Source of the DNA: Pseudonocardia sp. ICBG1293
GTDB lineage: Bacteria; Actinomycetota; Actinomycetes; Mycobacteriales; Pseudonocardiaceae
Assembly (NCBI RefSeq): GCF_020131355.1
Contig: NZ_JAHLEL010000085.1
Coordinates: 186,001 to 250,000 of the forward strand
Length of the DNA stretch: 64,000 nucleotides
Direction: 5' to 3'
Each line of letters begins with the position of its first letter. Position 1 is the stretch's first letter. Position numbers and translations under genes: made by a program. Shown piece after piece: positions 39,501 through 48,302 of the stretch. The notes under the pieces were generated by a model. It was not told the DNA's origin, ran no database searches, and saw only the letters and a list, made by a program, of their open reading frames with translations.

Positions 39501-40903
39501 TACTCCAGCCGCAGTTTGTGATGTTGATGTGCGCTAAGCTTCGATCTTGTGCAGGTGGAGGAGGATCTCGAGGCGTGGGCCGGTGGCCTGGATGGGCTGT
39601 TCGGGCTGGTGGCGGGCCGGTTCTTCCGGACGGAACCGCGGCGTCGGGCGCGGGCGTATGTGCGGGGGTTGTTGGCGCCGTTGGCGGGGAAGAACGGGTG
39701 GACGCTGGCCGAGGTCGCCGGTGACACGACTCCGGATGGGATGCAGCGGCTGCTCAACTCCGCGACCTGGGATGTCGACGGTGTCCGTGATGACCTGCGG
39801 GATTACGTCGTCGAGCACCTCGGCGAGTCCGGTGGGGTGCTGATCGTCGATGAGACCGGGTTCCTGAAGAAGGGGACGAAGTCGGCGGGGGTGCAGCGCC
39901 AGTACTCGGGCACTGCCGGGCGGGTGGAGAACTGCCAGCTCGGAGTCTTCTGTGCCTATGCCACGAGCAAGGGCCGGACGTTGATCGACCGCGAGCTCTA
40001 CCTGCCCAAGTCCTGGACCGGTGATCGGGAACGCTGCCGAGCCGCGGCGGTGCCTGAGGAGATCGAGTTCGCCACCAAGGCCACGCTGGCCAAGGAAATG
40101 CTCGGCCGTGCCCTCGATGCCGGGGTTCCCGCAGGATGGGTGACCGCGGACGAGGCATACGGGCAGGACTACAAGTTCCGCACCTGGTGCGAGCAGCGCC
40201 GGATCGGCTACGTCGTCGCGGTTCCGCGCAGCCAGTCCGTCCCGTTGTCCCTGGACGCCGACATCTGTCAGATCAGCGGCTCACGACGGGCCGACGACCT
40301 GGTCGCCCGCGCTCCCGGACGGGCGTGGAAGCGCCGCTCAGCCGGTCCGGGTGTGAAGGGAGAACGCTTCTACGACTGGGCCGTGGCCTCGCTGTATCCG
40401 CCCGAGAACGCCCCGGCCGGATGGGGCCGATGGCTACTGGTCCGACGTCAGATCCTCACCGACACACAGCTCTCCGCCGGCGAGGAGCCCGATCTGGCCT
40501 ACTACCTGTGCGCCGGCCCGCCCGGCACCACCGACGACGATCTCATCCGCGTCGCCGGCCCGCGGTGGGCGATCGAGGAGTGCTTCCAGACCGCGAAGAA
40601 CGAGGTCGGGCTCGACCACTATCAAGTGCGGCGTTACGACGCCTGGTACCGCCACGTCACCCTGGCTATTCTCGCCCACGCCTACCTCTCGGTCACCGCG
40701 GCGATCGCCCCAAAAGACCTGATCACGGGCTCATCCCGCTCACCCTCGCCGAGATCCGACGTCTCCTGGCACCTCTGATCCACATTCCCACCCAGGCGCC
40801 GTGCTGGGCCTGGTCGACCTGGCGACGTCGCCACCAACACCGAGCCCGCGAAAGCCACTATCGACGACGAAGACAGCTCAGCTAACGAAGTGCGGCTGGA
40901 GTA
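39501..40903 (+). mobile_element. IS-D, IS701 family element
   Basis: It is 1403 bp with ends TACTCCAGCCGCA and the inverted match at the right. CTAG flanks both ends (39497-39500, shared with IS-A copy 2; 40904-40907). Confidence 0.92.
39549..40778 (+). CDS. IS701 family transposase (frame break near the C terminus)
   Basis: This is a 409-residue transposase. GGVLIVDETGFLKKGTKSAG (first Asp), AGWVTADEAYGQDYKFR (second Asp) and RWAIEECFQTAKNEVGLDHYQVR (Glu) form the DDE triad. At 40709-40715 the heptamer C CCA AAA occurs in frame. The expected C terminus (GLIPLTLAEIRRLLAPL ...) continues in the -1 frame to 40885. Either a programmed -1 frameshift or a one-base deletion is implied. The GTG at 39549 is used as start. 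Confidence 0.85.
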   Translation: MQVEEDLEAWAGGLDGLFGLVAGRFFRTEPRRRARAYVRGLLAPLAGKNGWTLAEVAGDTTPDGMQRLLNSATWDVDGVRDDLRDYVVEHLGESGGVLIVDETGFLKKGTKSAGVQRQYSGTAGRVENCQLGVFCAYATSKGRTLIDRELYLPKSWTGDRERCRAAAVPEEIEFATKATLAKEMLGRALDAGVPAGWVTADEAYGQDYKFRTWCEQRRIGYVVAVPRSQSVPLSLDADICQISGSRRADDLVARAPGRAWKRRSAGPGVKGERFYDWAVASLYPPENAPAGWGRWLLVRRQILTDTQLSAGEEPDLAYYLCAGPPGTTDDDLIRVAGPRWAIEECFQTAKNEVGLDHYQVRRYDAWYRHVTLAILAHAYLSVTAAIAPKDLITGSSRSPSPRSDVSWHL

Positions 40904-42271
40904 CTAGTCCTCGTCCGCGGCGTCGCGCAGCGCGTTCTCCAGCACCTCGGTCAGCGCGGGGTGGATCCAGTACTGCACGTCGGCCAGGCGCGCCGCGGTG
41001 ACACCCAGCGCCATCGCCTGGACCAGCTGCTGGACCATCGTCGAGGCCTGCGGGCCGAGCAGGTGCGCCCCCAGCAGCGTGCCGTCGGGTGCCACGAGCA
41101 CCTTGCAGAACCCGCGCTGCTCCTCCAACGCCCAGCCGAAGGCGACGTCGGCGTACTCGTGGAACCCGACGCGGAACTCCAGGCCCTCGTCGCGGCACTG
41201 CTGCTCGGTACGCCCGACCGTGCCGATCTGCGGGGTGGTGAACACCGCGGCCGGGACGACCCCGTGGTCCACCTCGCGCAGCTCGTCGGGGTGGGCGAGG
41301 TTGTGCCCGACGACCTCCGCCTCGTGGTTGGCGACGTGCTTGAGCGGGTGCGGGGACGAGATGTCGCCCAGCGCCCACACCCCGTCCGCGGTGGTGCGGC
41401 CGTGGGCGTCGACGACGACCCGGCCCGCGTCGTCGGTGTCGACCCCGGCGTGCCCGAGGTCGAGCCGGTCGGAGTTCGGCCGGCGCCCGGCGGCGACGAG
41501 CAGCCGGTCGGCCCGGATCTCGGTGCCGTCGTCGAGGTGCAGCCGCACGTCGCCCTCCCGGCCGGTCACCTTCTCCACCGTCCGGCCCGTGTGGACGGTG
41601 AACCGCTCGCGTGCGGCGTCGGTGAACCGCTCCACGACGGTCTCGTCCATCCCGCCGAGCAGGGTGTCGGAGCTCTCGACGATCGTGACCTCGCAGCCGA
41701 GCCCGCCGAACACGTGCGCGAACTCGGCGGCGATGTAGCCGCCGCCGATGATCGCCAGGTGCTCGGGCAGCTCGTCGATCCGCATGACGGTGTCCGAGGT
41801 GTCGAACGGGACGCCCGAGTCGGCGACCGGCGGCGGGACCACCGGGCGCCCGCCGACGGCGAGCACGATCCGGTCCGCGGTGAACTCGGCGGTGCCGCCG
41901 TCCGCCAGATCGACCGCCATCGCCCGCGGCCCGGTGAAGCGGGCGGTGCCGTCGTAGACGGTGCCGTGGTCGCGGCGGTAGTCCCGGCCGTCGTCGCCGA
42001 TCGGGTCGAGCCGGGAGAACACCCGGTCCCGGATGTCGCTCCAGCGGACCCGGTCGATCCGGGCGTCGACGCCGTAGGACGACGCCGCCCGGACGGTCTC
42101 GGCGACCTCGGCGGTGTGGGCGAGCATCTTGGTCGGGATGCAGCCCACGTTGAGGCAGGTCCCGCCGAACCGCGTCGCCTCCACGTGGGCGACGTCGAGA
42201 CTGTCGAAACGGTCGTCGACGATCATGTTCCCGGATCCGGTGCCGACGATTGCGAGATCGTGATGGGCCAC
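40904..42271 (-). CDS. mtr: Mycothione reductase
   Basis: This is a 455-residue flavin disulfide reductase that reduces mycothiol disulfide with NADPH. FAD site: LAIVGTGSGN. Redox disulfide: GGTCLNVGCIPTKML. NADPH fold: LAIIGGGYIAAEF. FAD second site: VWALGDIS. The C-terminal dimer domain carries HPALTEVLENAL (catalytic His-Glu). It marks a mycothiol-producing actinobacterium. Its TAG stop lies in the CTAG at 40904-40907. Confidence 0.95.
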   Translation of the reverse strand: MAHHDLAIVGTGSGNMIVDDRFDSLDVAHVEATRFGGTCLNVGCIPTKMLAHTAEVAETVRAASSYGVDARIDRVRWSDIRDRVFSRLDPIGDDGRDYRRDHGTVYDGTARFTGPRAMAVDLADGGTAEFTADRIVLAVGGRPVVPPPVADSGVPFDTSDTVMRIDELPEHLAIIGGGYIAAEFAHVFGGLGCEVTIVESSDTLLGGMDETVVERFTDAARERFTVHTGRTVEKVTGREGDVRLHLDDGTEIRADRLLVAAGRRPNSDRLDLGHAGVDTDDAGRVVVDAHGRTTADGVWALGDISSPHPLKHVANHEAEVVGHNLAHPDELREVDHGVVPAAVFTTPQIGTVGRTEQQCRDEGLEFRVGFHEYADVAFGWALEEQRGFCKVLVAPDGTLLGAHLLGPQASTMVQQLVQAMALGVTAARLADVQYWIHPALTEVLENALRDAADED

Positions 42272-42330
42272 CGGCCGAGCCTAGGAAGACCGGCGGCATC
42301 CCGCGCGTCGACCGCGGGTACCCGGTCGCG

Positions 42331-43185
42331 GTGAGTACGACGGTGACGGTGCTGGGCACCGGGATCATGGGCACGGCGATGGCACGCACCCTGCTGCGTG
42401 CGGGCTTCAGCGTGACGGTGTGGAACCGCAGCGCCGACCGGGCGGAGCCGTTGGCGCGCGACGGCGCGACCGTCGCCACCGACCCGCGCGAAGCGGTCGA
42501 CGGCGCGGACGTGGTGACCACCATGCTGTTCGACGACGACGCCGTCGCGGACACCCTGGAGCCGCTGCTCGACACCATGGCGGGCCGGGCGGTGTGGGTG
42601 CAGACCTCCACCGTCGGCGTCGACGGGGCCCAGCGGCTGGCCCGGCTGGCGGCCGACCACGGCGTCGACCACCTCGACACCCCGGTGCTCGGCACCCGGG
42701 AGCCGGCCGAGGACGGCGAGCTCGTCCTGCTGCCCTCGGGCGACCAGGGCCTGCGCGAGCGGGTGCAGCCGGTGTTCGACGCCCTCGGCGACCGGACGGT
42801 GTGGGTCTCGCAGACCCCCGGCGACGGCAGCCGGCTCAAGCTGGCCGCCAACTCCTGGCTGGCGACGGTCGTGGTCGGCGTCGCGCAGTCGGTGGCGCTG
42901 ACCCGCGACCTGGGTCTGGACCCGCAGCTGTTCCTCGACGCGATCGCCGGGCACGCCCTGGACTCGCCGTACGCCCAGCTCAAGGGCGCCGGGATGGTGG
43001 AGGGCGACTTCACCCCGTCGTTCGCGCTGCACTCGGTGGCCAAGGACGTCGGGCTCGTCCTCGACGCCGCCCGCGCGAGCGGCACCGACACCACCCTGCT
43101 GCGGGCGCTCGACGCCCGGTTCCGGGCGGCGATGGACGCCGGCCACGGCGACGACGACGCCGCTGCGGTCATCACCGCCTGGTGA
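42331..43185 (+). CDS. NAD(P)-dependent beta-hydroxyacid dehydrogenase family protein
   Basis: This is a 284-residue 6PGDH/3-hydroxyisobutyrate dehydrogenase-like enzyme. The N-terminal Rossmann fold reads VTVLGTGIMGTAMARTLLRAG, with Asn-Arg after beta-2 (VWNRS) favouring NADP. The substrate block has DTPVLGTREPAEDGEL and the catalytic Lys lies in RLKLAANSWLAT. The substrate is not evident (imine reductases have a similar fold). It is divergent from mtr. The GTG at 42331 is the family start. Confidence 0.83.
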   Translation: MSTTVTVLGTGIMGTAMARTLLRAGFSVTVWNRSADRAEPLARDGATVATDPREAVDGADVVTTMLFDDDAVADTLEPLLDTMAGRAVWVQTSTVGVDGAQRLARLAADHGVDHLDTPVLGTREPAEDGELVLLPSGDQGLRERVQPVFDALGDRTVWVSQTPGDGSRLKLAANSWLATVVVGVAQSVALTRDLGLDPQLFLDAIAGHALDSPYAQLKGAGMVEGDFTPSFALHSVAKDVGLVLDAARASGTDTTLLRALDARFRAAMDAGHGDDDAAAVITAW

Positions 43186-43271
43186 GGGTGGCCCGCCGGC
43201 GGGCGGGCATCCCGTGGTACTGGCACTCTTGCCCCGCGGTGGCGTGGCGCCCCGCGGGAGGCGGCCGGGTG

Positions 43272-43706
43272 ATGACCGATCCGACGGGCGGTCCGGGAGG
43301 GGTGCCCGGCCTGTCCGCCGCGACCACGGTGGGCGGCGGCCTGGCACTGGAGGCGGTGCCGCACCCGTCGGGGCCGGTCGCGCTGCACGCCGTGGGTGAG
43401 GTCGACGCCGCCACCGCCCCGTTCCTGGCCGAGCAGGTGGGTGCCTGGCTGGCCGCGGCCCCGCGGATCGTGCTGGACCTGTCCGGGGTCGGTTACCTCG
43501 CCTCGGCCGGGATCGCGGTGCTGCTGGACTGCCACCGGGCCGCCGTCGCGGCCGGGGTGGTGCTGGAGCTGTACTGCGGCGGCGCGCGCCGGGTCCGCCG
43601 GGTCCTGCAGGTCACCGGCACGTGCGAGCACCTGCGGGTGCTCGACCCGCACCCGCCGCCGGAGACCCCCGGGAGCCGGGCCCCGCTGTTCCCGGTGCCC
43701 GACTGA
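43272..43706 (+). CDS. STAS domain protein (anti-anti-sigma factor-like)
   Basis: This is a 144-residue protein. The STAS fold spans about residues 20-125: ALHAVGEVDAATAPFLAEQV, IVLDLSGVGYLASAGIAVLL (with the phosphorylatable Ser position near YLASAG) and a final CEHLRVLDP helix. It probably binds an anti-sigma kinase encoded elsewhere. It is convergent with the LysR gene; their stops are 4 bp apart. Confidence 0.85.
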   Translation: MTDPTGGPGGVPGLSAATTVGGGLALEAVPHPSGPVALHAVGEVDAATAPFLAEQVGAWLAAAPRIVLDLSGVGYLASAGIAVLLDCHRAAVAAGVVLELYCGGARRVRRVLQVTGTCEHLRVLDPHPPPETPGSRAPLFPVPD

Positions 43707-43710
43707 CCGC

Positions 43711-44676
43711 TCAGCCGAGCAGCTCGCGTCCGGTCCGGTGCCGGTGCAGCACCTGCACGTCGGTCGTGCCCTCCCGCAGCGACGCCGAGGTGTCGGACAT
43801 GTGCTCGAGCAGGGTGTCGGCGAAGGCGATGACGGCCGGGGTGGGCGCGATGTCGGCCCGGCGCGCCAGGGCCACCGTGCGGTGGATGGCCGGGTTGAGC
43901 ACGGTGCGCCGCAGCCGTGGCCGGCCGATGAAGGTCAGGTCCGGGACCACCGCCACCCCGGTCCCGGCCTCGACCATGCGCAGGACCGCGTCCATCTGGC
44001 CGCCCTCGACGGCGATCCGGGGCGTGGCCCCGGCGACGGCGTAGGCCCGCAGCGTCACCTCCCGCAGGTCGTAGCCCTGGCGCACCATCACCAGGTCGTG
44101 CCGGGCGAGCTCGGCCACCGTCATCGACCCGCGGGGGGTGAGTGGCCTGCGTGCCCGTGGGGAGGCGACCGAGAGCCGTTCGCGGAGCAGGGGGGCGGTG
44201 TGCAGGGTCGGGTCCACCCCGTCGGGCGGAACGATCACCAGCGCGACGTCCAGCTCGCCCTGGACCAGGGCCGCCTCCAACGGCTGCGAGCCGTCCTCGG
44301 CGAGCTCGACGGCGATCTCGGGGTGCCGGGCGTGGAAGACCCGCAGCACGTCGGACAGCACACCGATGCACAACGACGGCGTCGCCCCGACCCGCACCCG
44401 GCCGCTGCGCAGGCCCACCATCTCGGCCACCGTCGTGCGGACCATGTCGGAATCGGCGATCATCCTCCGTGCCAGTGGCAGTACCGCCTCACCGGCCGGG
44501 GTCAGCGTGACGGCCGACCCGCGGTTGATCAGCGGTGCGCCCAGCTCGTCCTCCAGGGCCCGCAGCGCGCGGCTCAGAGTCGGTTGGGCGACCCCCACCT
44601 GGTCGGCCGCCCGAGTGAAGCTGCGCACGTTCGCCACAGCAACGAAGTACATGAGCTGCTGAAGTGTCACGTGCAT
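43711..44676 (-). CDS. LysR family regulator, divergent from sdhCAB
   Basis: This is a 321-residue LTTR. The N-terminal winged HTH (TLQQLMYFVAVANVRSFTRAADQ) is followed by a periplasmic-binding-like effector domain (VRVGATPSLCIGVLSDVL). It is divergently placed 81 bp from the sdhCAB operon, and a T-N11-A type box overlaps its start. Regulation of sdhCAB is inferred; the ligand is unknown. Confidence 0.87.
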   Translation of the reverse strand: MHVTLQQLMYFVAVANVRSFTRAADQVGVAQPTLSRALRALEDELGAPLINRGSAVTLTPAGEAVLPLARRMIADSDMVRTTVAEMVGLRSGRVRVGATPSLCIGVLSDVLRVFHARHPEIAVELAEDGSQPLEAALVQGELDVALVIVPPDGVDPTLHTAPLLRERLSVASPRARRPLTPRGSMTVAELARHDLVMVRQGYDLREVTLRAYAVAGATPRIAVEGGQMDAVLRMVEAGTGVAVVPDLTFIGRPRLRRTVLNPAIHRTVALARRADIAPTPAVIAFADTLLEHMSDTSASLREGTTDVQVLHRHRTGRELLG

Positions 44677-44689
44677 AGCTTACGGCTAT
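44675..44689. promoter_or_regulatory. LysR-type box (T-N11-A) between LysR and sdhC
   Basis: ATAGC-TTACG-GCTAT is a 5-bp inverted repeat with T and A 11 bases apart, the LTTR consensus form. It overlaps the first bases of the LysR gene, consistent with autorepression. Confidence 0.5.
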
Positions 44690-44757
44690 GGGCGGAGGCC
44701 GTTTCATGCATTGGACTGCCTCACCCGTTGGTATATCCACTGGAGGACGTGGTCACG

Positions 44758-45477
44758 ATGTCCGAGAAGTCCCGGGCCGGCGGCGGAGCCAAGCCCGCCG
44801 CACCCCGGCGCCCGCGCACGCCCAGTGCGCTGCTGAAGTTCGTGATGGCGGTGAGCGGCGTCGTGCTGCTCGGCTACGTCACGCTGCACATGATCGGGAA
44901 CCTGAAGATCTTCTTCGGCCCCGAGGCGATCGACCAGTACGCGGCCTGGCTGCGCACCGTCCTGGAGCCGGCGCTGCCCTACTCGGGCCTGCTGTGGATC
45001 GTCCGCGTGCTGCTGGTCGTCGCGGTGGTCGCCCACATCTGGTCGGCGACCATGCTCGCGCTGCGCGCGCGCAGGGCCCGCCCGATCAAGTACGCCGGTG
45101 GTTCCTACCAGGTGAAGGGCAGCTACGCGGCCCGCACCATGCGCTGGGGCGGCGTGATCATCGCGCTGTTCGTGATCTACCACCTGCTCGACCTCACCGC
45201 GGGCACGCTGAACCCGAACGGCGTGCACCTCGCGGTGGCCGACAACCTCGCGGCCGACTTCACCCTCGCCCGCTGGTACGTCACCCTGTTCTACGTCCTC
45301 GCGGTGGTCGCGCTGGGCTTCCACGTCCAGCACGGCATCTTCTCGGGCATCCAGACGCTCGGGTGGTCGTCGAACAGCCGTGAGCGCACCATCAAGGTGG
45401 TGTCGACGGTCTTCGCCGCCGTGTTGACCCTCGGCTTCATCTCGGTGCCCCTCGCCGTCACGTTCGGAGTGGTCTGA
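44758..45477 (+). CDS. sdhC: Succinate dehydrogenase cytochrome b subunit
   Basis: This is a 239-residue membrane anchor of the b558 type (Bacillus-like, single fused subunit) with five hydrophobic helices. Candidate heme His are in YVTLHMIGNL, VVAHIWSATML, IYHLLDL and GFHVQHGIF. GGAGG at 44742 precedes the ATG. It lies 3 bp from sdhA. Confidence 0.9.
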   Translation: MSEKSRAGGGAKPAAPRRPRTPSALLKFVMAVSGVVLLGYVTLHMIGNLKIFFGPEAIDQYAAWLRTVLEPALPYSGLLWIVRVLLVVAVVAHIWSATMLALRARRARPIKYAGGSYQVKGSYAARTMRWGGVIIALFVIYHLLDLTAGTLNPNGVHLAVADNLAADFTLARWYVTLFYVLAVVALGFHVQHGIFSGIQTLGWSSNSRERTIKVVSTVFAAVLTLGFISVPLAVTFGVV

Positions 45478-45480
45478 CCC

Positions 45481-47448
45481 ATGACTGACGCCTCGTCCCA
45501 CCACGTTTCCTACGCCGACTACGCGACCGGTGAGCCGGTCGTCGACAAGGCGGTCCCCTCGGGTGCCATCGAGACCCGCTGGGAGCGCCGCCGGTTCGGC
45601 GTCAAGCTGGTCAACCCGGCGAACAAGCGCTCGAAGAAGATCATCGTCGTGGGCTCCGGCCTGGCCGGTGGCTCCGCGAGCGCCACGCTCGGCGAGGCCG
45701 GCTACCACGTCAAGACGTTCTGCTACCAGGACAGCCCGCGCAGGGCGCACTCGATCGCGGCGCAGGGCGGCATCAACGCCGCGAAGAACTACCGCAACGA
45801 CGGCGACTCGGTGTACCGGCTGTTCTACGACACCGTGAAGGGCGGCGACTTCCGCGCGCGGGAGTCCAACGTCCACCGGCTCGCCGAGATCTCCCGCCAG
45901 ATCATCGACCAGTGCGTCGCCCAGGGCGTCCCGTTCGCCCGCGACTACGCCGGTCTGCTCGACAACCGGTCCTTCGGCGGCGTGCAGGTCTCCCGGACCT
46001 TCTACGCCCGCGGCCAGACCGGCCAGCAGCTGCTGATCGGGGCCTACCAGGCGCTGGAGCGCCAGGTGAAGGCCGGCACGGTCGAGATGTACGCCCGGCA
46101 CGAGATGCTCGAGCTGATCGTCGTCGACGGTCGCGCCCGCGGCATCGTCGCCCGCGACATGGTCTCCGGGGAGATCGAGGTGCACACCGCGGACGCGGTC
46201 GTGCTGGCCTCCGGTGGCTACGGCAACGTCTTCTACCTGTCGACGAACGCCAAGGGCTGCAACGTGACCGCCGGGTGGCGGGCGCACCGCAAGGGCGCGC
46301 TGTTCGCCAACCCCTGCTTCACCCAGATCCACCCGACCTGCATCCCGGTCTCCGGCGACCACCAGTCGAAGCTGACCCTGATGTCGGAGTCGCTGCGCAA
46401 CGACGGCCGTGTGTGGGTCCCGAAGAGGCTCGGCGACGACCGCGGGCCGAACGAGATCCCGCACGAGGAGCGCGACTACTTCCTCGAGCGCAAGTACCCG
46501 GCGTTCGGCAACCTGGTGCCCCGCGACATCGCGTCCCGGGCGGCCAAGGAGGTCTGCGACGAGAAGCGCGGTGTCGGCCCGTCGGGCCTGGGCGTGTACC
46601 TGGACTTCGACGACGCCATCCAGCGGCTCGGCCGCAAGGCCGTCGAGAACAAGTACGGCAACCTGTTCGAGATGTACGAGCGGATCACGGGGGAGAACCC
46701 CTACGAGGTCCCGATGCGGATCTTCCCCGCCGTGCACTACACGATGGGTGGCCTCTGGGTCGACTACGACCTGCAGTCGACCGTCCCCGGTCTCTACGTG
46801 GCGGGCGAGGCGAACTTCTCCGACCACGGCGCGAACCGGCTCGGCGCCTCCGCGCTGATGCAGGGGCTGGCCGACGGCTACTTCGTCCTCCCGGTCACGA
46901 TCGGCGACTACCTGGCCAAGAACGAGCTCGACGCCGTCCCCGACGACGCGCCCGAGGTCGTCGAGGCCGTGCAGTCGGTGACCGACCGGATCGACCAGTT
47001 CCTGTCGATCAACGGCACCCGCACGGTGGACTCGTTCCACCGCGAGCTGGGCCAGATCATGTGGGACTACTGCGGCATGGAGCGCACCGAGGAGGGTCTG
47101 CGCAAGGCGCTGGACCGGATCCCCGAGCTCCGTCGCGAGTTCTGGAACAACGTCAAGGTGCCGGGTACCGGCGCGGAGCTCAACCAGAGCCTGGAGAAGG
47201 CCGGCCGGGTGGCCGACTTCCTCGAGCTCGGTGAGCTCATGTGTCTCGACGCGCTCGTGCGTCGCGAGTCCTGCGGCGGTCACTTCCGCGGGGAGAGCCA
47301 GACCGAGGACGGCGAGGCGCAGCGCGACGACGAGAACTTCTCCTTCACCTCGGCCTGGGAGTACACCGGCCGCGGGCAGGCTCCGGTCCTGCACAAGGAG
47401 GAGCTCACGTTCGAGTACGTGCACCCGACCCAGCGCAGCTACAAGTAA
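45481..47448 (+). CDS. sdhA: Succinate dehydrogenase flavoprotein subunit
   Basis: This is the 655-residue catalytic subunit, oxidising succinate to fumarate in the TCA cycle. FAD-binding [21 protein letters not shown] is followed by [14 protein letters not shown] with the FAD-linking His (RRAHS, family position). The active-site segment is [11 protein letters not shown], with [14 protein letters not shown] and [14 protein letters not shown]. It is the Bacillus-type (SdhA_Bsu-like) flavoprotein, different from the second locus at 62392. Confidence 0.93.
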   Translation: MTDASSHHVSYADYATGEPVVDKAVPSGAIETRWERRRFGVKLVNPANKRSKKIIVVGSGLAGGSASATLGEAGYHVKTFCYQDSPRRAHSIAAQGGINAAKNYRNDGDSVYRLFYDTVKGGDFRARESNVHRLAEISRQIIDQCVAQGVPFARDYAGLLDNRSFGGVQVSRTFYARGQTGQQLLIGAYQALERQVKAGTVEMYARHEMLELIVVDGRARGIVARDMVSGEIEVHTADAVVLASGGYGNVFYLSTNAKGCNVTAGWRAHRKGALFANPCFTQIHPTCIPVSGDHQSKLTLMSESLRNDGRVWVPKRLGDDRGPNEIPHEERDYFLERKYPAFGNLVPRDIASRAAKEVCDEKRGVGPSGLGVYLDFDDAIQRLGRKAVENKYGNLFEMYERITGENPYEVPMRIFPAVHYTMGGLWVDYDLQSTVPGLYVAGEANFSDHGANRLGASALMQGLADGYFVLPVTIGDYLAKNELDAVPDDAPEVVEAVQSVTDRIDQFLSINGTRTVDSFHRELGQIMWDYCGMERTEEGLRKALDRIPELRREFWNNVKVPGTGAELNQSLEKAGRVADFLELGELMCLDALVRRESCGGHFRGESQTEDGEAQRDDENFSFTSAWEYTGRGQAPVLHKEELTFEYVHPTQRSYK

Positions 47449-47460
47449 GGCGAGGACCCC

Positions 47461-48210
47461 GTGAAGCTCAACCTGAAGGTCTGGCGCCAGCGCGACGCGG
47501 TCGACAAGGGTCGCCTGGTGAACTACACCGTCGACGCCGACGAGGACATGTCGTTCCTCGAGATGCTCGACGTGCTCAACGAGAAGCTGATCCTGTCCGG
47601 TGACGAGCCGGTCGCGTTCGACCACGACTGCCGCGAGGGCATCTGCGGCTCCTGCAGCATGGTCATCGACGGCCGGCCGCACGGCCCGCAGCGGGCGACC
47701 ACCACCTGCCAGCTGCACATGCGGCACTACTCCGACGGCGACACGATCGTCATCGAGCCGTTCCGCTCGGGCTCGTTCCCGGTGCTCAAGGACCTCGTGG
47801 TCGACCGCGCCGCGTTCGACAAGATGATCCAGGCCGGCGGCTACGTCTCGGTGAACACCGGGTCGGCGCCGGAGGCCAACTCCAACGCCGTGCCGAAGGT
47901 CTCCGCGGACCGCTCGTTCGCCGCCGCGAACTGCATCGGCTGCGGTGCCTGCGTCGCGGCCTGCCCGAACGGGTCGGCGTCGCTGTTCCTGGGCGCCAAG
48001 CTCACCCACCTCGGTGAGCTCCCGCAGGGCCAGCCGGAGCGCTACGAGCGCGTCGTCAGCATGGTGGAGGAGCACGAGGCCGCCGGCTTCGGCGGCTGCA
48101 CCAACACCGGCGCCTGCGCCACCGCCTGCCCCAAGGAGATCCCGCTCGACGTGATCTCCCAGCTCAACCGCGACTACCTCGCGGCGACGGTGGGCGGCCG
48201 GAAGGCCTGA
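47461..48210 (+). CDS. sdhB: Succinate dehydrogenase iron-sulfur subunit
   Basis: This is a 249-residue electron-transfer subunit. The [2Fe-2S] ligands are in [12 protein letters not shown] and TTTCQLH. The C-terminal ferredoxin-like domain has [13 protein letters not shown] and [16 protein letters not shown] for the [4Fe-4S] and [3Fe-4S] centres. The GTG start is 12 bp after sdhA. A strong hairpin terminator follows. Confidence 0.94.
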   Translation: MKLNLKVWRQRDAVDKGRLVNYTVDADEDMSFLEMLDVLNEKLILSGDEPVAFDHDCREGICGSCSMVIDGRPHGPQRATTTCQLHMRHYSDGDTIVIEPFRSGSFPVLKDLVVDRAAFDKMIQAGGYVSVNTGSAPEANSNAVPKVSADRSFAAANCIGCGACVAACPNGSASLFLGAKLTHLGELPQGQPERYERVVSMVEEHEAAGFGGCTNTGACATACPKEIPLDVISQLNRDYLAATVGGRKA

Positions 48211-48238
48211 TCCGCCCGGTGCCGTCGCGTCGGCACCC

Positions 48239-48285
48239 ACGCAGGGAGCCCTGGTCCGGTGTCACCGGACCAGGGCTCCCTGCGT
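48239..48285. terminator. Strong bidirectional terminator between sdhB and putP
   Basis: A perfect 21-bp stem (ACGCAGGGAGCCCTGG... and complement) closes a TGTCA loop. It serves the convergent sdhB and putP genes. Confidence 0.9.
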
Positions 48286-48302
48286 CGTTCCGGGGCCGGT
48301 CG

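Noticed and set aside
44704-48240. A very long open frame (about 1178 codons) antisense to sdhCAB
   Set aside because: It is a codon-bias shadow. The opposite strand has three recognisable genes, and the antisense translation has low-complexity Val/Asp/Arg composition with no domain.
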